From contig NZ_UPSE01000161.1 in assembly GCF_900573885.1 (NCBI RefSeq), positions 124,001 to 188,000 on the forward strand: DNA of 64,000 nt, written 5' to 3'. How positions within the stretch are numbered: position 1 is the first letter of the stretch; each line of letters begins with the position of its first letter. Shown here piece after piece: positions 1-9,070 of the stretch. The DNA comes from Pseudomonas viridiflava (GTDB lineage Bacteria > Pseudomonadota > Gammaproteobacteria > Pseudomonadales > Pseudomonadaceae). The translations under genes were made by a program, and so were the position numbers. The notes beneath the pieces were generated by a model. It was not told the DNA's origin, searched no databases, and worked only from the letters and a program-made list of their open reading frames with translations.

Positions 1-172
1 CAGCGGCAGGCGTCACGCGCAGCACGGAACAGGAAACGGGACCATGGACGGCGACGTCGGTCTTGCTCCCGGGCAGAACAGCCGGATAGGGCGTCGAAGT
101 GGCGGGCGCGGCGTGGGCGGCAACGGCTAATACACAGGGAGCCAGCGCGAGTAGACAGCGGTACGGTTTCAT
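1..172 (-). CDS. Secreted protein of unknown function, 3' part outside the window
   Basis: A leftward reading frame opens with ATG at 172 and runs off the window edge after 57 codons. It begins MKPYRCLLALAPCVLAV and continues through AAHAAPA, which reads as a signal peptide (basic start, hydrophobic core, small residues before a likely cut after AHA near residue 21). The mature start is rich in Pro, Thr and Ser. It lies 119 bases downstream of cobK on the same strand, so it may be read from the cobalamin arm or from its own promoter. I do not recognise the family; a periplasmic protein linked to metal or cobalamin handling is only a guess from position. Confidence 0.6.
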   Translation of the reverse strand, partial: MKPYRCLLALAPCVLAVAAHAAPATSTPYPAVLPGSKTDVAVHGPVSCSVLRVTPAA

Positions 173-291
173 CAATGAAGCCCTTTTGCAGAAAAATAGG
201 GCTTCGGACTATATGGCGCTAACCCGTGACCGTTACGTGGATAGAAAAATCCAGACTGGTCTTACTGGGCATGCCTACTGCCGCTGATTGG

Positions 292-1023
292 TCAGTAAGA
301 CGACGGATCCGTGAGCGCGGAAATGAGCGAATTTCCATCAGAAAATTCGCGGTCGACGTCGGGCAGCGTTGGCCGCCGCAGCACCAGCACCGGCAACCCC
401 AGCTCCCGCGCCACCTGCAATTTCGGCTCGGTGCTCTGGCTGCCGCTGTTTTTGCTGATCAACACGTCGCAGCGCAACTGTGCAAACAGTTCACGCTCGC
501 TTTCCAGCGAAAACGGCCCGCGCGCACCGATGATGTCGGCGCCTGCGGTCGGCGCCTGGCTGTGCAGGCAGCGCACGGTCCAGTGTTGGTGAGGAGGAAT
601 GTCGTCGAGGTGTTCCAGCGGCTCGCGGCCGAGGGTAAACAGCGGACGCTTGAAAGGGGCGAGGCTGTGGACAAGGTCGTTCCAGTCGGCCACTTCGCGC
701 CAGTCGTCCGCGGCCCCGGCTTGCCAACCGGGACGACGCAGCGCCCAGCACGCAATGCCGGCCAGCCGCGCGGCGCAGGCGGCGTTGGCGCTGATTTGTG
801 CGGCGTACGGGTGCGTGGCATCGATCAGCAAACCGATGCCGTTGTCGGTGAGGAACTGCGCCAGCCCTTCGGCGCCGCCATAGCCGCCGACACGCACGTT
901 GCAGGGCAAATCATCCGGCACACGGCCAAGACCTGCGAGGCTGTAAATGTCATTGGCGTTCAACTGCCGAGCCAGCGCCAGCGCCTCGGCCACGCCGCCG
1001 AGCAGCAGCACCTTCGGCCTCAT
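292..1023 (-). CDS. cobK: Precorrin-6A reductase
   Basis: This 243-residue cytoplasmic enzyme uses NADPH to reduce precorrin-6A to precorrin-6B in the oxygen-dependent cobalamin pathway. The start [10 protein letters not shown] is a nucleotide-binding strand-turn, and the family motif DATHPYA lies at residues 68-74. The length is normal for the family. I chose the ATG at 1023 rather than an upstream one because it opens exactly at the family N-terminus and overlaps the cbiD stop by 4 bases (ATGA), a sign of translational coupling. It is the last gene of the leftward cobL-cbiD-cobK arm. Confidence 0.95.
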   Translation of the reverse strand: MRPKVLLLGGVAEALALARQLNANDIYSLAGLGRVPDDLPCNVRVGGYGGAEGLAQFLTDNGIGLLIDATHPYAAQISANAACAARLAGIACWALRRPGWQAGAADDWREVADWNDLVHSLAPFKRPLFTLGREPLEHLDDIPPHQHWTVRCLHSQAPTAGADIIGARGPFSLESERELFAQLRCDVLISKNSGSQSTEPKLQVARELGLPVLVLRRPTLPDVDREFSDGNSLISALTDPSSY

Positions 1024-2117
1024 TGCCCGGCGCCCGCGTAACCGACGACGCCGCCCTGGCGGTCGATGGCGAACACTTCCACCTGCACCGTGGCCGGCAC
1101 AATGCTTTGCGCGAATTTCAGCGCATGGGCGCACACCGCATTGCCCAGTTCGATGCCTTCGGCACTGGCGAGCGCCAGGGCTTGCTGGCTGGTGTTGCTG
1201 GAGAGGATTGCGTGCTGCAGCTCGGCGCTGGCGCCAATGGCAGCAGCCCACTTCGCCAGCTGCGGCAGGTCGATGCTGGAGTGGCGGCTGTGCAGGTCCA
1301 TATGCCCGGCGGCCAATTTGCTGATTTTGCCGAAGCCACCGCACAGGCTCAGTTTGTCGACGGGCGCGATGCGCAAATGCTTGAGCACGGCGCCAACGAA
1401 GTCGCCCATTTCCACCAGTGCCGTGTCGTCGAGTTGGTAGTGCTGACGCATGCGATCTTCGCTGGCGTTGCCGGTGCAGGCGGCCAGGTGGGTGAAGCCG
1501 TTGGCGCGGGCGACATCAATGCCTTGGTGAATGGAGGCGATATACGCCGCGCAGGAAAACGGCCGCACGATGCCACTGGTACCCAGAATCGACAGCCCGC
1601 CCAGAATGCCCAGGCGCGGGTTCATGGTTTTCAGCGCCAGCGCTTCGCCGTTTTCCACGCAGGCCGTCACTTCAAAACCGCCGCCGTAACCGTGTTCGAT
1701 GGCCAGGCTGAACAGGTGGCTGGTAATCATCTGCCGGGGCACCGGGTTGATCGCCGGTTCGCCCACGGCCAGGGTCAAGCCCGGTTTGGTCACCGTGCCG
1801 ACGCCGGGGCCGGCGAAAAACGCCACGCCGGGTTCAGCGCGCAGACGCACCCGGGCAAACACCAGAGCGCCGTGGGTAACGTCGGGGTCATCGCCCGCAT
1901 CTTTGAGCGTGCCGGCTTCGGCGCCGTCTTCAAAGGCTCGGCAGAATTCCAGGCGCATCAGCACTTCCCGGCCTTTGGGCAGCACGATTTCCACGGCATC
2001 ACTCACCGTACCCGCGAGCAACAAGCGCGCCGCCGCCAAGCTGGTTGCGGTGACGCAACTGCCGGTGGTGTAGCCGCTTCGCAGCGGCGCAGGTTGTTCG
2101 GGGGTTTCGTCGCGCAT
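1020..2117 (-). CDS. cbiD: Cobalt-precorrin-5B (C1)-methyltransferase type protein (CbiD)
   Basis: A 365-residue SAM-dependent enzyme that methylates C-1 with loss of the two-carbon fragment during corrin synthesis. The typical CbiD N-terminus RSGYTTGSC is seen at residues 13-21, followed by a Gly-rich body. CbiD is best known from the anaerobic route; here it sits among CobG, CobK and CobL of the aerobic route and would replace CobF, which I do not find in the cluster. The gene starts 3 bases after the cobL stop and overlaps cobK by 4 bases, so the three are surely co-transcribed. Confidence 0.95.
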   Translation of the reverse strand: MRDETPEQPAPLRSGYTTGSCVTATSLAAARLLLAGTVSDAVEIVLPKGREVLMRLEFCRAFEDGAEAGTLKDAGDDPDVTHGALVFARVRLRAEPGVAFFAGPGVGTVTKPGLTLAVGEPAINPVPRQMITSHLFSLAIEHGYGGGFEVTACVENGEALALKTMNPRLGILGGLSILGTSGIVRPFSCAAYIASIHQGIDVARANGFTHLAACTGNASEDRMRQHYQLDDTALVEMGDFVGAVLKHLRIAPVDKLSLCGGFGKISKLAAGHMDLHSRHSSIDLPQLAKWAAAIGASAELQHAILSSNTSQQALALASAEGIELGNAVCAHALKFAQSIVPATVQVEVFAIDRQGGVVGYAGAGQ

Positions 2118-2120
2118 GGC

Positions 2121-3323
2121 TCAGGGCTTCACGGCATGCAACAGGGTGATGGGCAGCGCGGCGCGCCAGGTGTCGAAGTCGCCCAAGGGCAGCGCCTGGG
2201 CCACGGTGATGCGGGTCAGCTCGCCGCCGTGTTGCTCGCGCCAGGCCACCAGTGCTGCCTCGCTTTGCAGGGTGACGGCGTTGGCAACCAGCCGACCGCC
2301 GGGGCGCACGTGGGCCCAACAGTGCTCCAGCACGCCGGGAAGGGTGACGCCGCCGCCAATAAAAATGGCGTCGGCTTGCGGCAAGCCTTGCAGCGCCTCG
2401 GGTGCATGACCGGCGACCAATTGCAGACTCGGCACACCAAGGGCGTCGCGGTTGTGTGCGATCAAGCCCTGGCGTTCGCCGTTGGCTTCCACGGCAATGG
2501 CGCGGCAGCTGGGATGGGCGCGCATCCATTCGATGCCGATGGAACCGCAGCCGGCGCCGACATCCCACAGCAGTTCGCCGGGCATGGGCGCCAGCCGGGC
2601 CAGGGTGATCGCGCGCACATCGCGCTTGGTCAGTTGGCCATCGTGGGCGAAGGCGCTGTCAGGCAAACCCGGCGTCAGTGGCAGCAAGCGGGCATCGGCA
2701 TCAGCGATGCAGTCGATGGCCAGCACATTCAGCGCGGCGACTTCCGGCAAGACCCACGCGCTGGCAATGCCGTCTATGGCGCGCTGCAACGGGCCGCCCA
2801 GATGCTCCATCACGCGCAACCGGCTGCCGCCAAAACCGCGCTGCACCAGCAGCTGAGCGATGGTTGCCGGACTGCTGCCGTCGTTACTGAGCACCAGCAA
2901 ACGCTGGCCGGGGTGGATATGGGCATTCAAGGCAGCAACGGGGCGAGCCACCACAGACAGGCACGTGACCTCTTGCAACGCCCAGCCCAACTGCGCGGCC
3001 GCCAGAGAGAACGACGACGGCGCCGGGTACACCTGCATTTCAGCAGCCGGCACCTGGCGCGCCAGGCTGGCGCCGACGCCGAACAGCATTGGGTCGCCGC
3101 TGGCCAGCACGCACACCGGCGTGCCCTGCGCCGCGAGCACCGGGCCGAGGCTGAACGGACTCGGCCAACCCTGACGTTCGGCGTTCAGGCAGTGCGGCAG
3201 CAGCTCCAGCTGACGCGGGCTGCCGATGATCAGGCGCGCCTCCAGCAAGGCCCGGCGCGCAGGCTTGCCCAGACCGCTGTAGCCGTCTTCGCCAATTCCC
3301 ACCACTGTCAGCCACGCCGCCAT
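2121..3323 (-). CDS. cobL: Precorrin-6Y C5,15-methyltransferase (decarboxylating), CbiE-CbiT fusion
   Basis: A 400-residue two-domain enzyme. Residues 1 to about 200 are a tetrapyrrole methylase domain ([12 protein letters not shown] at 7-18, ASGDPMLFG near 74-82) adding the C-5 methyl; residues about 230-400 are a CbiT-like domain with the SAM motif [11 protein letters not shown] at 253-263, which methylates C-15 and decarboxylates the C-12 acetate. The frame stays open upstream to 3725, but that stretch is the antisense of cobG, and ATG 3323 opens directly at the family start. First gene of the leftward arm, divergent from cobG. Confidence 0.95.
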   Translation of the reverse strand: MAAWLTVVGIGEDGYSGLGKPARRALLEARLIIGSPRQLELLPHCLNAERQGWPSPFSLGPVLAAQGTPVCVLASGDPMLFGVGASLARQVPAAEMQVYPAPSSFSLAAAQLGWALQEVTCLSVVARPVAALNAHIHPGQRLLVLSNDGSSPATIAQLLVQRGFGGSRLRVMEHLGGPLQRAIDGIASAWVLPEVAALNVLAIDCIADADARLLPLTPGLPDSAFAHDGQLTKRDVRAITLARLAPMPGELLWDVGAGCGSIGIEWMRAHPSCRAIAVEANGERQGLIAHNRDALGVPSLQLVAGHAPEALQGLPQADAIFIGGGVTLPGVLEHCWAHVRPGGRLVANAVTLQSEAALVAWREQHGGELTRITVAQALPLGDFDTWRAALPITLLHAVKP

Positions 3324-3436
3324 GGGCACTCCTTTTAAACCGCCGACAAGCAGGCTTTTCCTGGGGTCGGGCAAAGCGGGCATAATAGCGCGTTCGTCGG
3401 CACCCACAGCCAGCCACAGCGAACCAGTGAGCCTTT
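3324..3436. promoter_or_regulatory. Divergent promoter region between cobL and cobG
   Basis: This 113-base gap must hold the promoters of both arms of the cobalamin cluster. A possible rightward -10 element CATAAT is seen near 3382-3387, but no good -35 stands at the right distance. I see no cobalamin riboswitch (B12-box) in the gap; it is also rather short for one. Confidence 0.35.
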
Positions 3437-4765
3437 TTGAATAACGTCCAGCCCATGCCCAACGCGCCCCTGCCACGCCACACTGCGTGCCCGGGTTTGC
3501 TGCGCATTGTGCAGGCGCGTGACGGCGGCATTTGCCGGGTGAAACTGCCGGGCGGGCGGCTGAGCGTGGCCCAGGCCTTGGCGATAAGCGCCGCCGCCGA
3601 GGCCCATGCCAGCGGCGTGCTGGAGATAACCAACCGCGCCAACCTGCAGATTCGCGGCGTGCGTGCCGGTGAAGAGCAGACGCTGATCGGGAAACTGCTG
3701 GCGGCTGAGCTGGGCGCGCGCACATCGGGCGCTGACGACGTGCGCAACCTCATGCTGAGCCCGGCCGCGGGTGTCGATGCGCGGCAACTGCTCGATGTGC
3801 GCCCCCTCGCCGACCAGTTACTGACTCTGTTGGAAACCGAAGAGTCGCTGCATCAACTGTCGGCCAAATTCGCCCTGCAGCTGGACGGCGGTGAAGCCAT
3901 GGCGATGCTCGAGCATCACCACGACCTGTGGCTGAGCGCGCTGGCTGATGGCCGTTTGGTCTTCGGCCTGGCCGGCAAACCCGAGCACCCGCTCGCAGCC
4001 GTGAACGCCGATCAGGTGCCGGCGCTGGTTCTGGCCTGTCTCGAACTGTTCCTGCAACGCGCCAGCGCCGAGCACACGCGGATGCGCCATCTCTTGGCGG
4101 CGTGGCCGACGTCGGCCTTTATCGCCGAGCTGCAACAGCGGTTGCCGTTCGCCTTGCAGCTAGACGCCGCCGTCAGCAACTGGCGTCGCGCCCCCGCTGA
4201 GGCATGGGCGCATCTGGGTATTCGCCCGCAGCGGCAAGCGGGCCTGGTGATGGTGGGCGCAGCGCCGGTGCTGGGTCGACTCTCGGCGCACCAACTCGCC
4301 GCCGTTGCCGCGCTGGCCAGCGATTCGCTGTACCTCACGCCGTGGCAAAGCCTGCTGCTGCGTGATGTAAATCAGGACGAAGCGCCAAGCCTGACCCGCC
4401 AGTTGAACGCACTCGGCCTGCTCACCGACAGCGCCGCACCGTTGGCCCGCCTGGTGGCCTGCAGCGGTTCCACCGATTGCAGCAAAGGCCTGGCCGACAG
4501 CAAAGGCGACGCCCTGCTGCTGGCCGACGCCCTCGCCCAGCGCAACGTGGCCGTTGAGCAGGTGCACCTCAGCGCGTGCAGCCGCTCATGCGCTGCCGCC
4601 CACACGGCGCCGCACACCCTGCTGGCCGTTGCGCCCGGTCGCTATGACCTCTTTCAACGCGCCAGTGGCACTGCCGGTTTCGGCCGACTGCTGGCCCGCA
4701 ACCTGACTATTCTTGAAGCCGCCGACACACTGGCCGCGCTGCCCGACCCCATGGAAACCCTTTGA
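3437..4765 (+). CDS. cobG: Precorrin-3B synthase (monooxygenase)
   Basis: A 442-residue relative of sulfite/nitrite reductases that uses O2 to hydroxylate precorrin-3A at C-20 and form the gamma-lactone; it marks the aerobic cobalamin pathway. Two Cys pairs that would bind a [4Fe-4S]/siroheme-type centre are visible in the C-terminal half: [11 protein letters not shown] and SACSRSC. An N-terminal ferredoxin-like half-domain contains the [12 protein letters not shown] strand typical of the family. The start is uncertain: TTG at 3437 follows a weak GTGAG ribosome site, while ATG at 3455 has none. The stop overlaps the cobH start by one base (TGATG). Confidence 0.93.
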   Translation: MNNVQPMPNAPLPRHTACPGLLRIVQARDGGICRVKLPGGRLSVAQALAISAAAEAHASGVLEITNRANLQIRGVRAGEEQTLIGKLLAAELGARTSGADDVRNLMLSPAAGVDARQLLDVRPLADQLLTLLETEESLHQLSAKFALQLDGGEAMAMLEHHHDLWLSALADGRLVFGLAGKPEHPLAAVNADQVPALVLACLELFLQRASAEHTRMRHLLAAWPTSAFIAELQQRLPFALQLDAAVSNWRRAPAEAWAHLGIRPQRQAGLVMVGAAPVLGRLSAHQLAAVAALASDSLYLTPWQSLLLRDVNQDEAPSLTRQLNALGLLTDSAAPLARLVACSGSTDCSKGLADSKGDALLLADALAQRNVAVEQVHLSACSRSCAAAHTAPHTLLAVAPGRYDLFQRASGTAGFGRLLARNLTILEAADTLAALPDPMETL

Positions 4766-5391
4766 TGCTTGAATACATCCGCGATGGCCAGGAAATTTAC
4801 CGCCACTCGTTTTCCATCATCCGCGCCGAAGCCGACCTGAGCGGCATTCCAGCCGACCTCGAAAAACTCGCCGTGCGCGTGATTCACGCCTGCGGCATGG
4901 TCGATGTGGTGCAAGACCTGCGCTTCTCCCCAGGCGCCGGTACCGCCGGGCGCAACGCCCTGGCCGCTGGCGCGCCGATTCTGTGTGATGCACGCATGGT
5001 TTCCGAAGGCGTGACGCGCACTCGTCTGCCGGCCAACAACCCGGTCATCTGCACGCTCAATAACGAAGGCGTGCATGACCTCGCCCGCGAGCTGGGCAAC
5101 ACTCGGTCGGCCGTGGCGCTCGAACATTGGCGCGAACACATGGAAGGCGCCGTGGTGGTCATCGGCAATGCGCCGACCGCGCTGTTCTATCTGCTGGAAA
5201 TGCTCGACGCTGGCGCGCCAAAGCCGGCGCTGATTCTTGGCTTCCCCGTAGGCTTTGTTGGTGCCGCCGAATCGAAAGACCTGCTCGCCGCCGACAGCCG
5301 TGGCGTGCCGTACGTGATTGTGCGAGGCCGCCGGGGCGGCAGCGCCATGGCCGCCGCCGCCGTCAACGCCCTGGCCACGGAGGTGGAGTGA
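4765..5391 (+). CDS. cobH: Precorrin-8X methylmutase
   Basis: A 208-residue enzyme moving the methyl group from C-11 to C-12 to give hydrogenobyrinate. The segment [11 protein letters not shown] at residues 38-47 carries the catalytic His (H41 here; His43 in the studied enzyme). A stretch FSPGAG followed by GRNAL and ILCDARMV matches the family core. ATG at 4765 overlaps the cobG stop, and the cobH stop overlaps the cobI start by one base, so translation is coupled through cobG-cobH-cobI. Confidence 0.96.
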   Translation: MLEYIRDGQEIYRHSFSIIRAEADLSGIPADLEKLAVRVIHACGMVDVVQDLRFSPGAGTAGRNALAAGAPILCDARMVSEGVTRTRLPANNPVICTLNNEGVHDLARELGNTRSAVALEHWREHMEGAVVVIGNAPTALFYLLEMLDAGAPKPALILGFPVGFVGAAESKDLLAADSRGVPYVIVRGRRGGSAMAAAAVNALATEVE

Positions 5392-6137
5392 TGCACGGGA
5401 AAGGTCGCCTGCTGGGCATTGGCGTTGGACCGGGTGACCCGGAGCTGATCACCTTGAAAGCCTTGCGCTTGTTGCAAGCCGCCCCGGTGATTGGCTACTT
5501 CGTGGCGAAAGCCAAAGTTGCCGCCGGCCAGCATGGCAACGCCTTCGGCATCATCGCCGGGCACCTGACCGAGGCGCAGCAGCGCCTGCCGATGGTCTAT
5601 CCGGTAACCACCGAAAAGCTCGCCCCGCCCCTGAGCTACGAAGACATCATCAGCGACTTCTACGACACCTGCGCCGAGCAGATTGCCGAGCACCTGGAAG
5701 CCGGCCGCGACGTAGCGGTAATCTGCGAAGGTGACCCGTTCTTCTACGGTTCCTACATGTACCTGCACGACCGCCTGGCCAGCCGCTACCCTGCCGAAGT
5801 GGTGCCGGGCGTGTGTTCCATGTTGGGCGGCGCCTCGGTGCTGGGCATTCCCCTGGTGTATCGCAACCAGAGCCTGGCCGTGCTCAGCGGCGTGCTGCCG
5901 GCCGAGGAACTGAAACAACGCCTGGCCGCCACCGATGCCGCCGTGGTGATGAAGCTGGGGCGCAACTTCGACAAAGTGCGCAGCGTGCTGGACGAGTTGG
6001 GCCTGGCCGCCCGCGCAAAATACGTAGAGCGGGCGACCATGGAGAACCAGCGCATTGTGCCGCTCGATGAAGTGGAGCCGATGGCCTCGCCGTATTTTTC
6101 GTTGATCATCGTGCCAGGGGAGAAGTGGCAGGCGTGA
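5391..6137 (+). CDS. cobI: Precorrin-2 C20-methyltransferase
   Basis: A 248-residue tetrapyrrole methylase that turns precorrin-2 into precorrin-3A, committing uroporphyrin-derived material to cobalamin rather than siroheme. The N-terminal SAM motif [17 protein letters not shown] is at residues 9-25, with the second motif [11 protein letters not shown] near 112-122 and the VVPGVCSM loop after it. The open frame extends upstream to 5127 within cobH, but the ATG at 5391, coupled to the cobH stop, gives the normal length. Confidence 0.96.
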   Translation: MHGKGRLLGIGVGPGDPELITLKALRLLQAAPVIGYFVAKAKVAAGQHGNAFGIIAGHLTEAQQRLPMVYPVTTEKLAPPLSYEDIISDFYDTCAEQIAEHLEAGRDVAVICEGDPFFYGSYMYLHDRLASRYPAEVVPGVCSMLGGASVLGIPLVYRNQSLAVLSGVLPAEELKQRLAATDAAVVMKLGRNFDKVRSVLDELGLAARAKYVERATMENQRIVPLDEVEPMASPYFSLIIVPGEKWQA

Positions 6138-6156
6138 GGTAAGGGTTTTCGCCGCT

Positions 6157-6287
6157 GCCCTCTCCCCCAGCCCCTCTCCCGCCAGCGGGCGAGGGGAGCT
6201 AATCGGTGACTGGTTTGGAACCGCGTTCGCAGACCCACCACAATTCAGTCCCCTCGCCCCTCGGGGAGAGGGTTAGGGAGAGGGGGC
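6157..6287. repeat. C/G-rich inverted-repeat doublet between cobI and cobJ
   Basis: The left arm begins GCCCTCTCCCCCAGCCCC and the right arm ends GGGTTAGGGAGAGGGGG, near inverse complements; an inner part reads GGGAGCTAATCGGTG at 6194-6208. The same arms and the same 15-base inner string occur at 56475-56590. It is a mobile-looking extragenic palindrome family, longer than and different from the GTAGGAGC-type REPs elsewhere in the window. It separates cobJ from cobI but carries no clear T-run terminator. Confidence 0.8.
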
Positions 6288-6325
6288 GCACAAACGCCAC
6301 CCGCCCGCCGACCACCGGAGCCCCA

Positions 6326-7981
6326 ATGTCCCCCGCCATCATCATCCTCGGCACCGGCGCCCTGACCACCGCGCGGCGCATTCAAGCGCTTTACCCGGGC
6401 GCGCAGGTATACGGCCTGAACGACCGCGTAAGCGCCGATATCGGCTACAGCGACTTCGGCAGCCAACTCCGTGAGCTGTACCAAAGCAACAGCCCGATCA
6501 TCGCCCTGTGTGCTGCCGGCATCGTCATCCGCTGCCTCGCGCCCTTGCTGCAAACCAAAGGCGCCGAACCGCCTGTGCTCGCGGTTGCCGAAGACGGCAG
6601 CGCCGTGGTGCCGCTGCTCGGCGGCCTCGCTGGAGTGAACACGCTGGCTCGGGAAATTGCCGCTGAGCTGGCCGTGGCCCCGGCCATCACCACCAGCGGC
6701 GAGCTGCGCTTCGACACGTGCGTGCTCAACCCGCCAAGTGGCTATGTGCTGGGCGATATCGAGCAGGGCAAACGTTTTGTTTCGTCATTGCTCGGCGGTG
6801 AACACGTGCGCATCGAAGGCGCGGCGCCCTGGCTGGAACAGGCCCGCCTGCCGCTGGCCGACGACGCCCAGCTGCGCATTCGCATCAGCACCGATGCCAT
6901 CAGCAGCGCCGACGAATTACTCATCCATCCGCGCAGCGTAGTGGCGCTCAACCCGCCAGCCGATGTGCAAGCCATCGAACACAGCCTGAGCGCCGCCGGC
7001 ATCAGCGCCCATGCCCTCGCCTGCCTGCTCTGCACCCGCGAACGAATGACCGACGGCGCCCTGCACGCCACCGCCGAACAGCTCGGCGTGCCGCTGCGGT
7101 TCAGTGACGAACTGGCCTTGAGCGACGCGCACCGTCTGTTGGAAAGCGAAGGCCTGACGCTGGCGATCGCCGAGCAACCCGTGGTTATCCACAGCCTCGG
7201 CCAGCCCCGTGGCCGGCTGACCGTCGTGGGTCTTGGCCCCGGCGATGCCGCCTTCACTGCGCCGGCCGTAAAGCGTGCGCTGGCCGAAGCCGAAGACGTG
7301 CTCGGCTACGAAACCTACGTCACCATGGCCGGGCCGTTCCGCCCGGATCAGGTGCTACACAACAGCGACAACCGCGAAGAACTGGCGCGCTCCCGCCATG
7401 CTTTCGAATTGGCAGCGAGCGGCCGGCGCGTGGTGGTGGTGTCGTCCGGCGACCCCGGCGTATTTGCCATGGCCGCGGCGGTGCTGGAAGCGCTGGAGGC
7501 GAGCAGCGATGCGCACTGGCATGCTGTGGAATTGCAGGTACTGCCCGGCGTGTCTGCCTCGCTGGCCACCGCGGCAAAAGCCGGCGCGCCGCTGGGCCAC
7601 GACTTCTGCATGATCTCGCTTTCCGACAACCTCAAGCCATGGGACGTGATCGAGTTGCGCTTGAAACACGCCACCCTCGCTGACCTGGCGCTGGCCTTCT
7701 ACAACCCGATTTCTCGCGCACGCCCGTGGCAGCTGGGCCGTGCGCTGGATGTGGTGCGCGAACAACGCAGCCCCGAAACGGTGGTGGTGCTCGGCCGCGA
7801 CATCGGCCGCCCCGCCGAAGCGCTGACCGTGACCACACTCGGCGAGCTGCGCCCGGAGATGGTCGACATGCGCACCATGGTGATCATCGGCTCCAGCACC
7901 ACCCGCCGCTTCGCCAAGGCGGGCAGTGAAGTGGATTGGGTGTATACGCCGAGGTCGTATCCGGCTACTCGCTCTTCTTGA
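6326..7981 (+). CDS. cobJ: CbiG-CobJ fusion: precorrin-3B C17-methyltransferase
   Basis: A 551-residue fusion. Residues 1 to about 285 resemble cobalamin protein CbiG (CAAGIVIR and EDGSAVVPLLGGLAGVN are CbiG N-terminal signatures; the part around 210-280 resembles the CbiG C-terminal/CobE domain). From about residue 293 a tetrapyrrole methylase domain starts with GRLTVVGLGPGD and continues with SSGDPGVFAMA and LPGVSAS; it contracts the ring and methylates C-17. ATG at 6326 is preferred over the upstream open frame because upstream is repeat DNA. The last 17 bases overlap the convergent gene at 7965. A perfect DnaA box lies inside at 7185-7193. Confidence 0.94.
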   Translation: MSPAIIILGTGALTTARRIQALYPGAQVYGLNDRVSADIGYSDFGSQLRELYQSNSPIIALCAAGIVIRCLAPLLQTKGAEPPVLAVAEDGSAVVPLLGGLAGVNTLAREIAAELAVAPAITTSGELRFDTCVLNPPSGYVLGDIEQGKRFVSSLLGGEHVRIEGAAPWLEQARLPLADDAQLRIRISTDAISSADELLIHPRSVVALNPPADVQAIEHSLSAAGISAHALACLLCTRERMTDGALHATAEQLGVPLRFSDELALSDAHRLLESEGLTLAIAEQPVVIHSLGQPRGRLTVVGLGPGDAAFTAPAVKRALAEAEDVLGYETYVTMAGPFRPDQVLHNSDNREELARSRHAFELAASGRRVVVVSSGDPGVFAMAAAVLEALEASSDAHWHAVELQVLPGVSASLATAAKAGAPLGHDFCMISLSDNLKPWDVIELRLKHATLADLALAFYNPISRARPWQLGRALDVVREQRSPETVVVLGRDIGRPAEALTVTTLGELRPEMVDMRTMVIIGSSTTRRFAKAGSEVDWVYTPRSYPATRSS

Positions 7982-8870
7982 ACCGATAGAACAGGTTCGG
8001 CTCGCTCACCAGAAACAGATCGCCATTGCTGCCCATGGCCATGCCTTCGGCCTGCGGAATGTCGGCTTTCAGGCCCTGATTGCCGGCACGCAGGTTGAGG
8101 CTGCTGAGTGGCTCACCTTTCTGGTCAAGCTCGACAACCATTTTCGACTCGTCCGAAAGCGCCCACAGGTGCTGAGTTTCGGCGTCGTAGTAGAGACTGG
8201 AAAGGTCGGTGAGGAACAAGCGTTTGTCGCGCTCGGGGTCGGTACGCACTTGCAGGCGCAGGGGGCCAGGGCCGTGCTGCATAAAGCCGCTGACCTCGAA
8301 AATACGCATGGGGTCGCGTTCTTTAGCGATGAAAAGGCGCTGATTGGCCGAGTCGAATGCCAGGCCTTCGAAGCCTTTGTTTTCTTCGCCGACGCTGCTC
8401 AGGTCGAGCTGATGGGCATTGATAGGGTCGTTGATGTCGATGACGGTGGTGGCATCGTTGATGTGCACTTCGGTAAGCCGGCGGCGACGTTCTTCGACGA
8501 TCACATACACGCCAGGGCGCACGTATTCGATGGCTTCCGGATCTTTGAAACCTTCCAGGGGAATGCGCCGCAGCACATCGCCCTCAAGCGACAGTTCGAG
8601 AAAGTGCGGACGCTGGTTGGTCACGCTGACCAGGGTGTTTCGCTCGGGGTCGTACGACAGCGCCGACACATTGGTTTCATCGCCAATGGCGCGACCTTCT
8701 ATATCGACGTAGTAACCCGGCAGCCGTTGCGCGCTGGCAGGGTTGTCCGCTTGCTCAAGCTGAAACCAGACGCGCTCGAAGTAGCGGTTGTGCTGGGCCA
8801 TTGCCGCAGTGCTGACCAGCGCCAGGGCCAGACAGCCTTGCACCGCTCTGGAAGCAAACAGGCCTTTCAT
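7965..8870 (-). CDS. SdiA-regulated (YjiK-type) exported beta-propeller-like protein
   Basis: A 301-residue protein with a signal peptide (residues 1 to about 25, ending in STAAMAQ). The mature part has repeated strands of the form LSYDPERNTLVSVTNQRP, LAFDSANQRLFIAKERDP and LYYDAETQHLWALSDES, a repeated-blade pattern of the SdiA-regulated family, which is expected to sit in the periplasm or envelope. Its job is not known. It is convergent with cobJ and overlaps its last 17 bases, so the two 3' ends could form antisense RNA. The gene is alone between cobJ and glmS. Confidence 0.8.
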   Translation of the reverse strand: MKGLFASRAVQGCLALALVSTAAMAQHNRYFERVWFQLEQADNPASAQRLPGYYVDIEGRAIGDETNVSALSYDPERNTLVSVTNQRPHFLELSLEGDVLRRIPLEGFKDPEAIEYVRPGVYVIVEERRRRLTEVHINDATTVIDINDPINAHQLDLSSVGEENKGFEGLAFDSANQRLFIAKERDPMRIFEVSGFMQHGPGPLRLQVRTDPERDKRLFLTDLSSLYYDAETQHLWALSDESKMVVELDQKGEPLSSLNLRAGNQGLKADIPQAEGMAMGSNGDLFLVSEPNLFYRFKKSE

Positions 8871-8996
8871 TTAACGCTCCACGCTTACTGAGTGCCGCCG
8901 ATTATGGCGTACGGCTATTACAGAATGAGTTGTAATAGTTGACCGCAGGTTTCAGAGGCGAAGCGGGGCAATTAGTTCGTTGTGTAAGACAGAAAG

Positions 8997-9025
8997 CAGG
9001 TGTGGATAACTGTTATCCACACCTG
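8997..9025. terminator. Perfect 14-bp palindrome after glmS made of two facing DnaA boxes; likely glmS terminator
   Basis: Positions 8997-9010 and 9012-9025 are perfect inverse complements around a single central base, so the transcript of glmS would fold into a 14-bp stem. The arms contain perfect DnaA boxes, TGTGGATAA at 9001-9009 and TTATCCACA at 9013-9021. On the minus strand the stem is followed by CTTTCTGTCTT, a weak T-rich tail. The hairpin starts 8 bases after the glmS stop. Termination is inferred from position; DnaA binding is inferred from the match to the 9-mer. Confidence 0.75.
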
Positions 9026-9070
9026 CCTGTGGTTATTCCACCGTTACGCTTTTCGCCAGGTTGCGCGGCT
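9000..9070 (-). other. attTn7 (vacant Tn7 attachment site)
   Basis: The end of glmS encodes [11 protein letters not shown], the conserved sequence whose DNA is recognised by TnsD. Tn7 and its relatives are known to insert about 25 bases past the glmS stop in Pseudomonas, which here is about 9008, inside the DnaA-box palindrome. There is no transposon end or extra DNA, so the site is empty. Confidence 0.8.

Noticed and set aside
177-205. GAAGCCC/GGGCTTC hairpin after cobK as a terminator or riboswitch
   Set aside because: Seven pairs around a 15-base loop with no T-tract and no B12-box; too weak to call.
1023-3338. A 771-codon open frame on the + strand opposite cbiD and cobL
   Set aside because: It is the antisense of two certain genes; high G+C at third codon positions leaves the opposite frame open. 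The translation is His/Gln/Arg/Ala-rich with no family motif.
9000-9035. Tn7-type element or cargo after glmS
   Set aside because: The attachment site is continuous with the intergenic DNA; no transposon ends or tns genes are present.
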